A stretch of 64,000 nucleotides of DNA. Origin: an uncultured Ruminococcus sp. (lineage in GTDB: Bacteria > Bacillota > Clostridia > Lachnospirales > Lachnospiraceae). The notes beneath the pieces were generated by a model. The model made no database searches and was not told where the DNA came from. It saw nothing but the letters and a program-made list of their open reading frames with translations. The translations under genes and the position numbers were made by a program. Below, piece after piece: positions 8,050 through 16,368 of this stretch; within the stretch, counting starts at the first letter, position 1; each line of letters opens with the position of its first letter. The stretch spans positions 1-64,000 of the forward strand of contig UQKK01000008.1 in the NCBI GenBank assembly GCA_900541505.1, given 5' to 3'.

Positions 8050-9093
8050 ATGAAAAAGAAAGTTTTAGCAGTATTGGTGTCAGCGACTATGGTGTTTGCT
8101 CTGGCTGCGTGCGGTACGGCGGATAGCTCTTCCACCGGCGAGTCTGGCAGCAGTGGCGGTGAGGCTGCCTCAGATGGCACATATACGATTGCGTTTTCAC
8201 AGGGGGACAACGGAAATTCCTGGCGTGTGACTTCCACCAATGATATGGAGGAGACAGCGAAAGAATATGGATTCAATTACATCTGGGCAGACGCAGGGGC
8301 AGACCCGTCCAAGCAGCTCTCAGATATAGAGGATTTACTCGCGCAGAAGCCGGATATTCTGATTGTAGACCCAGTGGAATCCGAAGCTTGTACTCCCTGC
8401 GTGGACATGGCAGCAGAGGCAGATGTGCCGCTGATTACTATTGACCGGGCAGTGAATGCGGAAATTGGGACAGGGACTTATGTGGCGAATATTGAGCAGG
8501 ATTTCGTGGAGGTAGGAAGACTTGCAGCGCAGTATGCGGTGGATTATCTGACAGAGAAGAACGGTTCTGCCTCAGGGAAAGTACTGCTGATTACCGGTAC
8601 AGTCGGCTCCTCGCCGAATACAGATGAGGAGGCTGGTATCAACGAGGTGCTGGCAGAATATCCGGATATTGAAATTCTGGACAACCAATCCGGAGATTAT
8701 ATGCGTGCTACAGCGCGTACAGTCATGGATGACTATTTGAACAAATACCCGGAGGGAAGTGTGGACTGTATTATCAGTTTCAATGATGAGATGAGTTTTG
8801 GTGCATATCAGGCAATGCAGGATGCCGGAAGGACAGATTTGGTTGGAGCAATCATTTCCAAAGACGGGATGAAAGATGCACTGGAAGAAATTATCAATGG
8901 CAATTTCTATGCATGTGTGCAGTGTACGCCGTATTTTGGTGAAGTGACAATGGATTTGGCGCAGAAGATTTTGGACGGGGAAGAGTATGAGTCTGAAATC
9001 AGCATACCGTTTGTATGCTTCGATATGGGTGAAAACGCGGAAGCAACTCAGGAATATTACGATACACTTGTAGAAAAAAATCTGGACTACTAA
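8050..9093 (+). CDS. Sugar ABC importer substrate-binding lipoprotein
   Basis: A 347-residue periplasmic-binding-protein type 1 (Peripla_BP_4) protein. It begins with a lipoprotein signal, MKKKVL plus a hydrophobic core and the lipobox LAAC with acylated Cys21, followed by a Ser/Gly-rich tether. The mature domain has the features of ribose/galactose-binding proteins: FSQGDNGNSWR near the N-terminus, an ITIDRAV strand and an ISFNDEMSFGAYQAMQDAG helix. It lies last in the operon, after the permeases, preceded by AAGGAGG. It should sit on the outer face of the membrane and deliver the sugar to the permeases. Confidence 0.92.
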   Translation: MKKKVLAVLVSATMVFALAACGTADSSSTGESGSSGGEAASDGTYTIAFSQGDNGNSWRVTSTNDMEETAKEYGFNYIWADAGADPSKQLSDIEDLLAQKPDILIVDPVESEACTPCVDMAAEADVPLITIDRAVNAEIGTGTYVANIEQDFVEVGRLAAQYAVDYLTEKNGSASGKVLLITGTVGSSPNTDEEAGINEVLAEYPDIEILDNQSGDYMRATARTVMDDYLNKYPEGSVDCIISFNDEMSFGAYQAMQDAGRTDLVGAIISKDGMKDALEEIINGNFYACVQCTPYFGEVTMDLAQKILDGEEYESEISIPFVCFDMGENAEATQEYYDTLVEKNLDY

Positions 9094-9102
9094 GATTGTT
9101 GT

Positions 9103-9163
9103 GGCAATGCAGTGTTACATTGCCGCAGAATAAAGCGAGCCGGGACTTGCACAGTCCCGGCTC
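9103..9163. terminator. Two stem-loops between convergent operons
   Basis: GGCAATG (9103-9109) pairs with CATTGCC (9118-9124). GAGCCGGGACT (9137-9147) pairs perfectly with AGTCCCGGCTC (9153-9163) around a 5-base loop, then a loosely T-rich stretch follows to 9176. The position, between the end of the sugar importer and the end of argG, suggests a terminator serving both directions. Confidence 0.75.
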
Positions 9164-9175
9164 ATACGTTTGGTT

Positions 9176-10405
9176 TTATGCCTTCTGATTTTCAATCTCC
9201 TGCATCTTCATGGCGCGGACCTTAAGCGGCAGTCCGAACAGGTTGATGAAGCCTTCCGCATCGTGGTGGTCGTAGAGTTCTCCTGTGGTGAAGCTTGCCA
9301 GGGATTCGCTGTACAGAGAGTAGGGTGATGTCTCTCCGGCTTTGATGATATTGCCCTTGTACAGTTTGAATTTCACTTCGCCGGTCACATACTGCTGTGT
9401 CACATCGACAAATGCCTGGATTGCCTCGCGCAGAGGTGTGAACCACTTTCCTTCATATACAATCTGCGCGAATTTATTGCCGAGGTCTTTCTTTACCTCA
9501 TATGTAGCGCGGTCTAATACCAGCTCTTCCAGCTGCTCATGTGCTGCCATGAGGATGGTTCCGCCCGGTGTCTCGTAGACGCCGCGGGATTTCATACCTA
9601 CGACACGGTTCTCCACGATGTCAACGATACCGATACCGTGTTTGCCGCCCAGAGCGTTTAACTCTGTAATAATATCGGAAACCTTCATCGCCTTGCCGTT
9701 TATCGTTTTCGGAACGCCGGCTTCAAATGTCATGGTGACATATTCGCCTTCCTCCGGAGCTTTTTCCGGGGTCACACCGAGAACGAGCAGGTCATCGTAG
9801 TTCGGCTTGTTTGCCGGGTCTTCCAGCTCCAGACCTTCATGGCTGATGTGCCATAAGTTGCGGTCGCGGCTGTAGCTGTGTTTCGCATCAAAAGGAAGGT
9901 CGATGCCGTGCTGCTTGCAGTACTCAATCTCTTCTTCACGGGACTGCATGGTCCAGATGTCAGTCATACGCCATGGAGCGATAATCTTGATGTCCGGTGC
10001 CAGTGCTTTGATTCCCAACTCGAAACGAATCTGGTCGTTTCCTTTTCCTGTCGCACCGTGGCAGATGGCAACAGCGCCTTCCTTGCGGGCAACTTCCACC
10101 AGTCTCTTGGCAATGACCGGACGTGCCATAGAGGTACCGAGAAGATATTTGTTCTCATATACAGCGCCTGCTTTAACGCATGGCATGATGTATTCATCAC
10201 AAAATTCATCAATAATATTCTCAATATATAATTTGGAAGCGCCGGATAACTTTGCGCGTTCCTCCAGTCCGTCCAGCTCCTCGCCCTGTCCGCAGTCGAT
10301 GCAGCAGCAGATGACTTCGTAGTCGAAATTCTCCTTTAACCACGGGATGATGGCAGTCGTGTCAAGACCGCCTGAATACGCTAAAACAACTTTCTCTTTA
10401 CTCAT
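9176..10405 (-). CDS. argG: Argininosuccinate synthase
   Basis: A 409-residue enzyme that condenses citrulline and aspartate with ATP in arginine biosynthesis. The N-terminal ATP-pyrophosphatase loop VLAYSGGLDTT and the GATGKGNDQIRFE stretch (family sites for ATP and aspartate) are intact, and the length is normal. The start is set at MSKEK (10405), which follows AGGAGG at good spacing; the frame is open to 10426. It stands alone: argH is not next to it. A promoter with an ARG-box-like sequence over the -35 lies upstream (10491-10519), which agrees with repression by arginine through ArgR. Confidence 0.97.
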   Translation of the reverse strand: MSKEKVVLAYSGGLDTTAIIPWLKENFDYEVICCCIDCGQGEELDGLEERAKLSGASKLYIENIIDEFCDEYIMPCVKAGAVYENKYLLGTSMARPVIAKRLVEVARKEGAVAICHGATGKGNDQIRFELGIKALAPDIKIIAPWRMTDIWTMQSREEEIEYCKQHGIDLPFDAKHSYSRDRNLWHISHEGLELEDPANKPNYDDLLVLGVTPEKAPEEGEYVTMTFEAGVPKTINGKAMKVSDIITELNALGGKHGIGIVDIVENRVVGMKSRGVYETPGGTILMAAHEQLEELVLDRATYEVKKDLGNKFAQIVYEGKWFTPLREAIQAFVDVTQQYVTGEVKFKLYKGNIIKAGETSPYSLYSESLASFTTGELYDHHDAEGFINLFGLPLKVRAMKMQEIENQKA

Positions 10406-10490
10406 TTTATCTTCCTCCTGAATCATTTTATTGGATAGATGCAGTCACCGTCTGACGGTGTGCATGTCTCGCCTCGATAAGCTAACACAT

Positions 10491-10519
10491 ACTATACACC
10501 ACATTTAATAATTATGCAA
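10491..10519 (-). promoter_or_regulatory. argG promoter with overlapping ARG-box-like site
   Basis: On the minus strand TTGCAT (10519-10514) and TATAGT (10496-10491) are 17 bases apart. The sequence TGCATAATTATTAAA (10518-10504) covers the -35 and resembles the ArgR half-site pair TGAATAATTATTCA, with two departures. The untranslated leader also contains a small hairpin CACCGTC/GACGGTG at 10446-10460. Repression by ArgR is inferred from sequence resemblance and from the gene controlled. Confidence 0.6.
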
Positions 10520-10546
10520 TAGTAAATGTGAAATATTTTGGAATAT

Positions 10547-10689
10547 GTTACTGTTCACAGGTACCTGCGAACAGTAACGATTTCAGCCCATTTAAAATGC
10601 AACTTCGATGCATGGGGCTGAAATCTTGCAATTCATCATACTGGCGCATAGCTTGACAGCTAGTGTCAAGCTTGCGAGTGAACAGTAAC
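10547..10689. repeat. 143-bp palindromic element with 12-bp perfect terminal inverted repeats (MITE-like)
   Basis: GTTACTGTTCAC (10547-10558) and GTGAACAGTAAC (10678-10689) are perfect inverted termini. A third copy of the end, GAACAGTAAC, lies at 10569-10578. Inside are GATTTCAGCCC/GGGCTGAAATC (10579-10589 with 10615-10625) and AGCTTGACA/TGTCAAGCT (10650-10658 with 10664-10672). It encodes nothing. No clear target-site duplication is visible. It lies between argG's promoter and further ARG-box-like sequence, as if inserted there. Confidence 0.75.
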
Positions 10690-10695
10690 TAAAAC

Positions 10696-10755
10696 ATGCA
10701 TAAAATATACATATAAATGCATAAAAATACGAAAATGATTCAATTTTATGCATTG
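10696..10755. promoter_or_regulatory. Cluster of ARG-box-like A/T-rich repeats
   Basis: ATGCATAAAATATACAT (10696-10712), AATGCATAAAAATACGA (from 10716) and TTCAATTTTATGCATT (10739-10754) share the TGCATAAAA core with each other and with the box at the argG promoter. Tandem boxes about 20 bases apart are typical of ArgR operators. Their target is unclear: argG (now 180 bases away across the 143-bp element) or the XRE gene to the right. The stretch 10756-10889 shows no further structure apart from the GGAGG site of the XRE gene. Confidence 0.4.
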
Positions 10756-10889
10756 ATGAAAGAGAGGATAATCAAAAATGCAGGCAGGGATAATATAACC
10801 ACTAGTTAAAAAAATCGAAATAAATATACAACCGCTCAATAGAAAACAACCTTTGTTTTTGGTATTCTGGAATCAGAAAGGAGGAGACC

Positions 10890-11987
10890 ATGAAATTACA
10901 CGAAATTATCAGACAAAAACGCAAGGAGCGGGGAATGACGCAGGAGGAATTGGCAGTATACCTGGGCGTCTCTGCTCCGGCAGTCAATAAATGGGAGAGA
11001 AATGTGAGTTTTCCCGACATTACCTTTCTTCCGCAGCTTGCGACATTGTTTCACATCAGTGTGGATGAATTGCTGGGATATGAGCCGCAGCTTACAAAGC
11101 AGGAGATACGCAGGCTGTATAAGGAATTTTCAGCGCGGTTTTTAAAAGAGCCTTTTTCCGCTGTGGAGAAGGAGGTAAAGGACTATGTGAAGCAATATTA
11201 TTCCTGCTTCCCCTTTGTGTTTGAGATGGCGGCGCTTTTGTTGAATTATGCATCTGCTTCGGAAAATCCCCAGGCAGTGCTGGCGGATGTTATCGAGCTG
11301 GCCGACAGGGTGGAGATGGAGGCAAAGGATGTGTATCTGGTACAGTCGGCGCGGGAGATGAAATGCACCTGCTATCTCTGGCAGGGCTGTCCCGATGAAG
11401 TGTTTGCCATGACAGACGAGGAAATCCATCCGTTCAATCAGGAGTATGTGCTGGTGGCGGAGGCGTGGGTGATGAAGGGGAATATTGGGAAAATGCAGGA
11501 AATCCTTCAAGTAGGCTTGTATCAGCATCTTCAGATGCTCATGAGCGGTACCACAAGGCTCTTAGGAGTGGAGGAAGACCCGGCAAGGGCGCAGGAGATG
11601 ATTCGGCGAGGTGAAGGACTGATTAAACTTTTCTCCATCGATAAGCTGCAGTTTAACGAGGCGGTGAAATTTTATCTGACAGCGGCGTCCTGGTACTGCA
11701 AAGCGGGAAGAAAAGAAGAAGCGTTGGAGATGGTGGAGAAATATGTCACCTGCGTATTGAACCAGAGTTATCCTCTGAAACTTAAGGAAGATACGTATTT
11801 CAACGCCATTGGCGGGTGGATAGAGAATCTGACATTGGGCGAGATGGCGCCCAGAGAGATGGAGGCAGTGAAGGACTCCATCCTCCATGAACTGGAAAAT
11901 CCCATGTTTGCGTACATCAGCGGGGAAACAAAGTTTAAGAAAATGAAGGAAAAACTGCAAAATGGTCTGCGAAAATCAGACAAGTAA
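10890..11987 (+). CDS. XRE family helix-turn-helix regulator with helical repeat C-terminus
   Basis: A 365-residue protein. Residues 1-65 are a Cro/CI-type helix-turn-helix (QEELAVYLGVSAPAVNKWERNVSFPD). Residues 80-360 are helical, resembling TPR-like domains of peptide-sensing or stress regulators, with no membrane segment. AAAGGAGG precedes the ATG. It is followed by a small membrane protein and an ABC exporter, probably one operon. Regulators of this shape often control adjacent antimicrobial-peptide or drug ABC exporters; the signal is unknown. Confidence 0.82.
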   Translation: MKLHEIIRQKRKERGMTQEELAVYLGVSAPAVNKWERNVSFPDITFLPQLATLFHISVDELLGYEPQLTKQEIRRLYKEFSARFLKEPFSAVEKEVKDYVKQYYSCFPFVFEMAALLLNYASASENPQAVLADVIELADRVEMEAKDVYLVQSAREMKCTCYLWQGCPDEVFAMTDEEIHPFNQEYVLVAEAWVMKGNIGKMQEILQVGLYQHLQMLMSGTTRLLGVEEDPARAQEMIRRGEGLIKLFSIDKLQFNEAVKFYLTAASWYCKAGRKEEALEMVEKYVTCVLNQSYPLKLKEDTYFNAIGGWIENLTLGEMAPREMEAVKDSILHELENPMFAYISGETKFKKMKEKLQNGLRKSDK

Positions 11988-12005
11988 GGAAAGGAAGTGT
12001 GAACT

Positions 12006-12209
12006 TTGGAAAAGCTGATAGAGTATCTGCCGATATTGCTGCCAATCCTGATTTTGGAGTGGGTGCTTGCTATCACTGCACTGGTGCATGTTATCAGACA
12101 TCCCAGATACCGTTTCGGAAATATGGCAGTCTGGGTTGTGGCGGTTTTGTTCATCCAGATTATCGGGCCAATCGTTTATTTTACATTCGGAAGGGGCGAG
12201 GATGAATGA
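12006..12209 (+). CDS. Small membrane protein, PLDc_N (phospholipase D-nuclease N-terminal) domain
   Basis: A 67-residue protein with two hydrophobic segments joined by a short basic loop (HVIRHPRYRFGN) and ending IGPIVYFTFGRGEDE, which is the PLDc_N pattern. It begins with TTG after a GGAAAGGAAG site; no in-frame ATG is available. Its last 4 bases overlap the following ATPase gene (ATGA), so the two are translationally coupled. Small PLDc_N proteins are recurrently encoded before ABC exporters of this type and may be an accessory membrane part. Function is unproven. Confidence 0.78.
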   Translation: MEKLIEYLPILLPILILEWVLAITALVHVIRHPRYRFGNMAVWVVAVLFIQIIGPIVYFTFGRGEDE

Positions 12210-12943
12210 AGATACTTCAGATAGAAGGACTTAAGAAATGCTTCGGCTCCCACCGGGTATTAGATGGGGTGTCCATGTGTGTGCCGGAGCACTGTGTATA
12301 CGGATTTCTGGGAAAAAACGGTGCGGGCAAGACCACAACGATGAAGCTCATACTGGGACTGTTGAAGGCTGATGAAGGCGAGGTCCGTGTGCTGGGAGAA
12401 AAAGTAGAATTTGGGTGTGCGCAGACCAACCGCTACATCGGATATCTGCCGGATGTGCCGGAATTTTACGGGTATATGAATGCGGCAGAGTACTTGACTT
12501 TCTGCGGGCAGGTCAGTGGGATGGAGAGAGCGCATGCAAAGAGTAGGATAGAAGAAGTCCTTCACATGGTGGAGCTTTTGGGGGTAAAGAAGAAAATAGG
12601 CGGCTATTCGCGGGGAATGAAACAGAGGCTGGGCATCGCCCAGGCGATGCTCCATGAGCCCAGGCTCCTTGTATGCGATGAGCCGACCTCCGCCCTGGAC
12701 CCGGTGGGAAGAAAGGAAATCCTCGACATTCTCTCTCAGGCAAGGGAAAAGACGACAGTTCTCTTTTCCACTCATGTACTCTCAGATGTGGAACGGATAT
12801 GTGACCGGATTGCCATTTTAAATGACGGAAAAATCGTGCTGGAGGGAAATCTGGAAGAAATCAAAGAGACTTATGGGACCTGCGGCGTTTCGGAGGTCGT
12901 GCATCCTACTTTGGAGAAGGTTTTTATGGAGGCGATTCAATGA
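12206..12943 (+). CDS. ABC exporter ATP-binding protein
   Basis: A 245-residue single-domain ATPase of the drug/bacteriocin exporter class: Walker A GKNGAGKTT, signature YSRGMKQRLGIAQAM, Walker B LLVCDEPTSALDPVGRKE, and the switch histidine in LFSTHVLSD. It is coupled by overlaps to the small membrane protein upstream and to the permease downstream. It should power an ABC-2-type exporter for an antimicrobial or other amphiphile; the substrate cannot be read from sequence. Confidence 0.9.
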   Translation: MKILQIEGLKKCFGSHRVLDGVSMCVPEHCVYGFLGKNGAGKTTTMKLILGLLKADEGEVRVLGEKVEFGCAQTNRYIGYLPDVPEFYGYMNAAEYLTFCGQVSGMERAHAKSRIEEVLHMVELLGVKKKIGGYSRGMKQRLGIAQAMLHEPRLLVCDEPTSALDPVGRKEILDILSQAREKTTVLFSTHVLSDVERICDRIAILNDGKIVLEGNLEEIKETYGTCGVSEVVHPTLEKVFMEAIQ

Positions 12944-13701
12944 GAGCATATTTTGCATTTATAAAGAAAGAATACATGGAGTCAGTCAGGACATACCGTT
13001 TTCTGGTCCTGGGCACCGTCTTTTTGCTGCTGGCGTTTTTAAGCCCTATCGGTGCGAAATATATGCCGGATATCATCAGCGCCTTCCTGCCTTCCGGGGT
13101 GGTGATACAACTGGCAGAGCCGTCTGCCATGGATGCCTGGATGCAGTTTATGAAAAACTTCTCCCAGATTGGGCTGTTTGCGGCGGTCATTGTCTACAGC
13201 ACGCTGATGTCCGGGGAATATGCAAGGGGAGCACTTATCATGGTTCTGACGAAAGGAATGTCCAGAAAATCTGTGATACTGGCGAAATTTACCTGCGCTG
13301 TCTGTTTTATCACTCTTGTCTATCTGGTCTGTGTCGGTGTTTGCGCGGGATATGCCTGGTTTTTCTGGGGAGAAGATTGGAGGGTATCAGGGCTTTGGAG
13401 CGCGCTTGCGGGGATGTGGTGCTTTATTGCTCTGCTTTTGGCGGTGGTCATGTTGGGCGGGGCGCTGTTTCGCAGTTCCTACGGCTGCCTGCTTTTTACC
13501 GGGGCAATCGTGGTGGCGCAGATGATAGGGAGTATCATCCCGAAGGCGGGCAGGTTCCTCCCTGTGACATTACTGTCAGACAGCACTGCCATTTTGAACG
13601 GACAGACGGAGGGGATGGCAAGACTTGTGGTCATCACAATCCTCGCAGCAGTCCTCTGTCTCACCGGGGCGGTGCTTGTATTTGAGAAAAAGAAACTGTG
13701 A
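12940..13701 (+). CDS. ABC-2 type exporter permease
   Basis: A 253-residue membrane protein with six hydrophobic segments. It starts with an amphipathic helix (MRAYFAFIKKEYMESVRTYR), then TM1, a large extracytoplasmic region containing QFMKNFSQIGLF, and five further segments, as in the ABC-2 family. It overlaps the ATPase by 4 bases with GGAGG upstream. Its 3' end runs 41 bases into the 3' end of the convergent histidine-kinase gene, so the two transcripts are antisense at their ends. Confidence 0.88.
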   Translation: MRAYFAFIKKEYMESVRTYRFLVLGTVFLLLAFLSPIGAKYMPDIISAFLPSGVVIQLAEPSAMDAWMQFMKNFSQIGLFAAVIVYSTLMSGEYARGALIMVLTKGMSRKSVILAKFTCAVCFITLVYLVCVGVCAGYAWFFWGEDWRVSGLWSALAGMWCFIALLLAVVMLGGALFRSSYGCLLFTGAIVVAQMIGSIIPKAGRFLPVTLLSDSTAILNGQTEGMARLVVITILAAVLCLTGAVLVFEKKKL

Positions 13702-14569
13702 TGTGCAGAGCGCCCTCCCTTATGGAGGCGAAAACCTGCCCGCCCATCTTTTCTGTCAGGCTTCGGACGATGGATAACCCCAGTCCGGAGCCTTTGGCAT
13801 GCCGGGATTTATCTGCCTTGTAGAAACGGTCAAACAGGCTGTTCACATCAGGAGATTCTCCTTCTGGCAAATCATTGGAAAAGGTAATGGATGCGTCTTC
13901 CTGCACGATGGACAGGGTACCCTCCCCATAGTTGACCGCATTTTTTAAAAGATTGGAAAATACCCGGTAAAGCGCCTCCTCGTTGGCGAGGATAGAGAGT
14001 GTCTCATTAGGGAAAGACAGGGACAGGGAGAGTCCGGCGGACTGGATGGAGTTATAAAAGGATGCGAGAAGGTCGCAGAGCACGGGATAAGGGTGCATCT
14101 GCGACAGATTCAGTTCATATTCTTCCTGGGTCAGCTTCGTATAGAGAAACAGTTCATCCAGAAGTCCTTCTAAATCCTTGAGCCTCCGGCGGATGATGTC
14201 AAGATACTGCGCGGATTTCTGGGAGTCCCCGGAGGACTTTAAAAGTTCCAGATACCCGCACGCCCCGGTCAGAGGGGTGCGGATATCGTGGGAGATACAG
14301 GAGATGGTGTATTTGAGTTCATCCGCTGCTTTCTGCTGTGAGATGGCGGTCTCCTGTTCTCTGGACAGACGTCTGTTAAAGGCGCGGATAACCCGCAGAA
14401 ATCCCGGTGTGCGCAGACTTGTGGTGAGGCGCAGGTTGCTTCCGGGCTCGGTCTCTTCTAAATCCTGCGCCCACCTCTTTAGCTGCAGATGGATGCGCAC
14501 CAAAGTAAGCAGAAGCACAGCGCATAAGAGAGCAAGGAGCAGTGTGATGGTCAGCAGTGAACGTGTCAT
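13661..14569 (-). CDS. Sensor histidine kinase with one membrane segment
   Basis: A 302-residue kinase. It has one N-terminal membrane helix (residues about 5-25), no extracellular sensor domain, then a HisKA segment with the phospho-acceptor in CISHDIRTPLTGACGYLE, an N-box (LLKNAVNYG) and a G2 box (KGSGLGLSIV). The absence of a sensor loop resembles intramembrane-sensing kinases that monitor a partner ABC transporter. It is last of a four-gene minus-strand operon: response regulator, ATPase, permease, kinase. The partner regulator is encoded at 16369-17040. Confidence 0.9.
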   Translation of the reverse strand: MTRSLLTITLLLALLCAVLLLTLVRIHLQLKRWAQDLEETEPGSNLRLTTSLRTPGFLRVIRAFNRRLSREQETAISQQKAADELKYTISCISHDIRTPLTGACGYLELLKSSGDSQKSAQYLDIIRRRLKDLEGLLDELFLYTKLTQEEYELNLSQMHPYPVLCDLLASFYNSIQSAGLSLSLSFPNETLSILANEEALYRVFSNLLKNAVNYGEGTLSIVQEDASITFSNDLPEGESPDVNSLFDRFYKADKSRHAKGSGLGLSIVRSLTEKMGGQVFASIREGALHITVSFSQIQAPPR

Positions 14570-14588
14570 AGGAACCTCCTAAAAATTT

Positions 14589-15395
14589 TCAGATATCTCT
14601 TTTTTGCAGGACAAGGGCAGATATAATCAGCCAGACAACTGTCCAGGCGATGCTCACTGTGATGCACCGCATAAAGGTATCCTGCACGGCAGGGAAGGTG
14701 ATGTTTTCCACGGAGCCGTATATGGTGTACTCAAAGCGGATGAAATCCAGTTTCAGGACTCCTGCGATACTTTGCAGAGCCTGCAGTACTGTCCCGCTTG
14801 CGAGCAGCAGCGCGGCAGCAATGGCGGCGGCTTTACTGCGGAAAAAGAGGCTGAATGCTGTAAGCATTGCCGTGTATCCTCCTGTCGCCAGCCAGAAGAT
14901 GAGGACGAATTTCAGGTAATCGTCCGCTTCAGACGGCGTAAAAGGAAGATGAAATGCCCTGCAGGCAAGGATAAAGGCGCCGATGAGCAAAAGGATATAG
15001 ATGAGTGCCACCATCTGGAAGCACAGCCATTTGCTAATAAGATAGCTGAAGCGAGAGGCGCGCAGGGAAAAGATATTCTTGGCAAATCCACTGTCAAAAT
15101 CCGTGCATATGAATAGAGATGCTAGGATGGAGAGGACGATGAAAAAGACGCCGCCTCTGAAAACAGTGGAGGATAACAGTTCTGTGTAAGGAGCGCGCAG
15201 CACCTCCGGCAGTCCTGTTTCATTGAGCTGCACCTGAAATCCACTGTCTGTGAGCATACTTTGAATCTGCGGGTCAAGGGTCGTCTTTACAAGGAAAAGG
15301 CAGAAAACGACCATGACAGCCAGGACGAAGAAAGCAATATAGATTCCTTTGCTCCGGCTGATTCTCCTGAAATCCATACGTATCATATCAAACAT
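14589..15395 (-). CDS. ABC-2 type exporter permease of the two-component-linked transporter
   Basis: A 268-residue membrane protein with six hydrophobic segments and an N-terminal cytoplasmic helix (MFDMIRMDFRRISRSKGIYI). A large loop after TM1 contains a predicted soluble part, as in lantibiotic-immunity (LanE/G, BcrB-like) permeases. It overlaps the ATPase by 8 bases and precedes the kinase gene. It probably exports or expels a cell-envelope-active compound and may signal through the kinase. Confidence 0.86.
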   Translation of the reverse strand: MFDMIRMDFRRISRSKGIYIAFFVLAVMVVFCLFLVKTTLDPQIQSMLTDSGFQVQLNETGLPEVLRAPYTELLSSTVFRGGVFFIVLSILASLFICTDFDSGFAKNIFSLRASRFSYLISKWLCFQMVALIYILLLIGAFILACRAFHLPFTPSEADDYLKFVLIFWLATGGYTAMLTAFSLFFRSKAAAIAAALLLASGTVLQALQSIAGVLKLDFIRFEYTIYGSVENITFPAVQDTFMRCITVSIAWTVVWLIISALVLQKRDI

Positions 15396-16299
15396 GTTCT
15401 TCCCCTCCCATCAAATTTAAAAAGTAAGATTCCAAATCCTGCTGATGCCGGTACAACTCGTGTACGGCGATTCCCCTGGCGGAAATAAGACGGCTTACCA
15501 TCTGCGGCTCACAGGGAGCATAGATGTGCAGTTCTCCGCGCGGGTGCACTTCGTAATCGGTAAGATGCAGCTCTTCCTCCAACAGGACGGCGGCTGTTTT
15601 TGCATCGTCCACACGGATGAGGAGATAATCGCGGCAGTTCTGCTTTAATTCCTCTGCCGCGAGTTCCTGAATCATCTGCCCGTCCTTGATGATGCCGTAG
15701 CGGGTGGCAATTTTGCTCAGTTCTCCGAGAATATGGGAACTGATGATGATGGTGATGCCCCTCTCCCGGTTCAGGCTTAAGAGCATTTGCCGTATCTCCT
15801 GTATCCCTTCCGGGTCCAGTCCGTTGATGGGTTCATCCAGAATCAAAAGGTCAGGGCTGCCAAGGAGCGCCATGGCAATGCCAAGTCTCTGTTTCATTCC
15901 CATGGAGAAGTGCCTGGTCTTTTTCCTGCCCGTGCCGGAAAGTCCGGTGAAGTCGAGGAGTTCGTTTACTTTTTGCTTTGCGTCTACGAGTCCCAGACAC
16001 CGTGCTTTGAGCATCATATTTTCCCAGGCGGAACAGGAGGGGTAGAGCCCGGCATTCTCGATGAGCATGCCTGTCCGTCTGCGGAGAGTGTCGCTTGTTC
16101 CCTCCTTTTCAAATAAGCGGATGGCGCCTTCCGTGGGTGCGGCAAGTCCGCATATCATTTTCAATGTGGTGGATTTTCCGGCGCCGTTTCTGCCGATAAA
16201 TCCGTAGATATCGCCCTTTTTCACAGTCATATCCAGATGGTCGACGGCTCGCTTTTTGCCGTACACCTTGGAGATGGCAGATAACTCAACTACATTCAT
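15388..16299 (-). CDS. ABC exporter ATP-binding protein (bacitracin/lantibiotic-immunity type)
   Basis: A 303-residue ATPase: Walker A GRNGAGKST, signature FSMGMKQRLGIAMALL, Walker B LLILDEPINGLDPEGIQE, H-loop SSHILGEL. The extra 75 residues after the core, typical of BcrA-like proteins, end in HRQQDLESYFLNLMGGEE-like sequence, which marks the antibiotic-exporter subgroup. It starts with AAAGGAGG upstream, 69 bases after the response-regulator stop. It pairs with the permease gene it overlaps. Confidence 0.9.
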   Translation of the reverse strand: MNVVELSAISKVYGKKRAVDHLDMTVKKGDIYGFIGRNGAGKSTTLKMICGLAAPTEGAIRLFEKEGTSDTLRRRTGMLIENAGLYPSCSAWENMMLKARCLGLVDAKQKVNELLDFTGLSGTGRKKTRHFSMGMKQRLGIAMALLGSPDLLILDEPINGLDPEGIQEIRQMLLSLNRERGITIIISSHILGELSKIATRYGIIKDGQMIQELAAEELKQNCRDYLLIRVDDAKTAAVLLEEELHLTDYEVHPRGELHIYAPCEPQMVSRLISARGIAVHELYRHQQDLESYFLNLMGGEEHV

Positions 16300-16368
16300 T
16301 TTGTGTGACCTCCTTTGCTTGATAAACCCATTATGGAATATAAACTTCCAGAAATCGCAAAGAAATGT

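Noticed and set aside
9222..9446. Second small protein antisense or in an alternative frame of argG
   Set aside because: It falls entirely inside argG in another frame and has no initiation signal.
14604..15116. 170-codon + strand frame opposite the ABC permease
   Set aside because: Composition is low-complexity and charged, typical of the antisense of a membrane protein; the permease on the other strand has clear family features.
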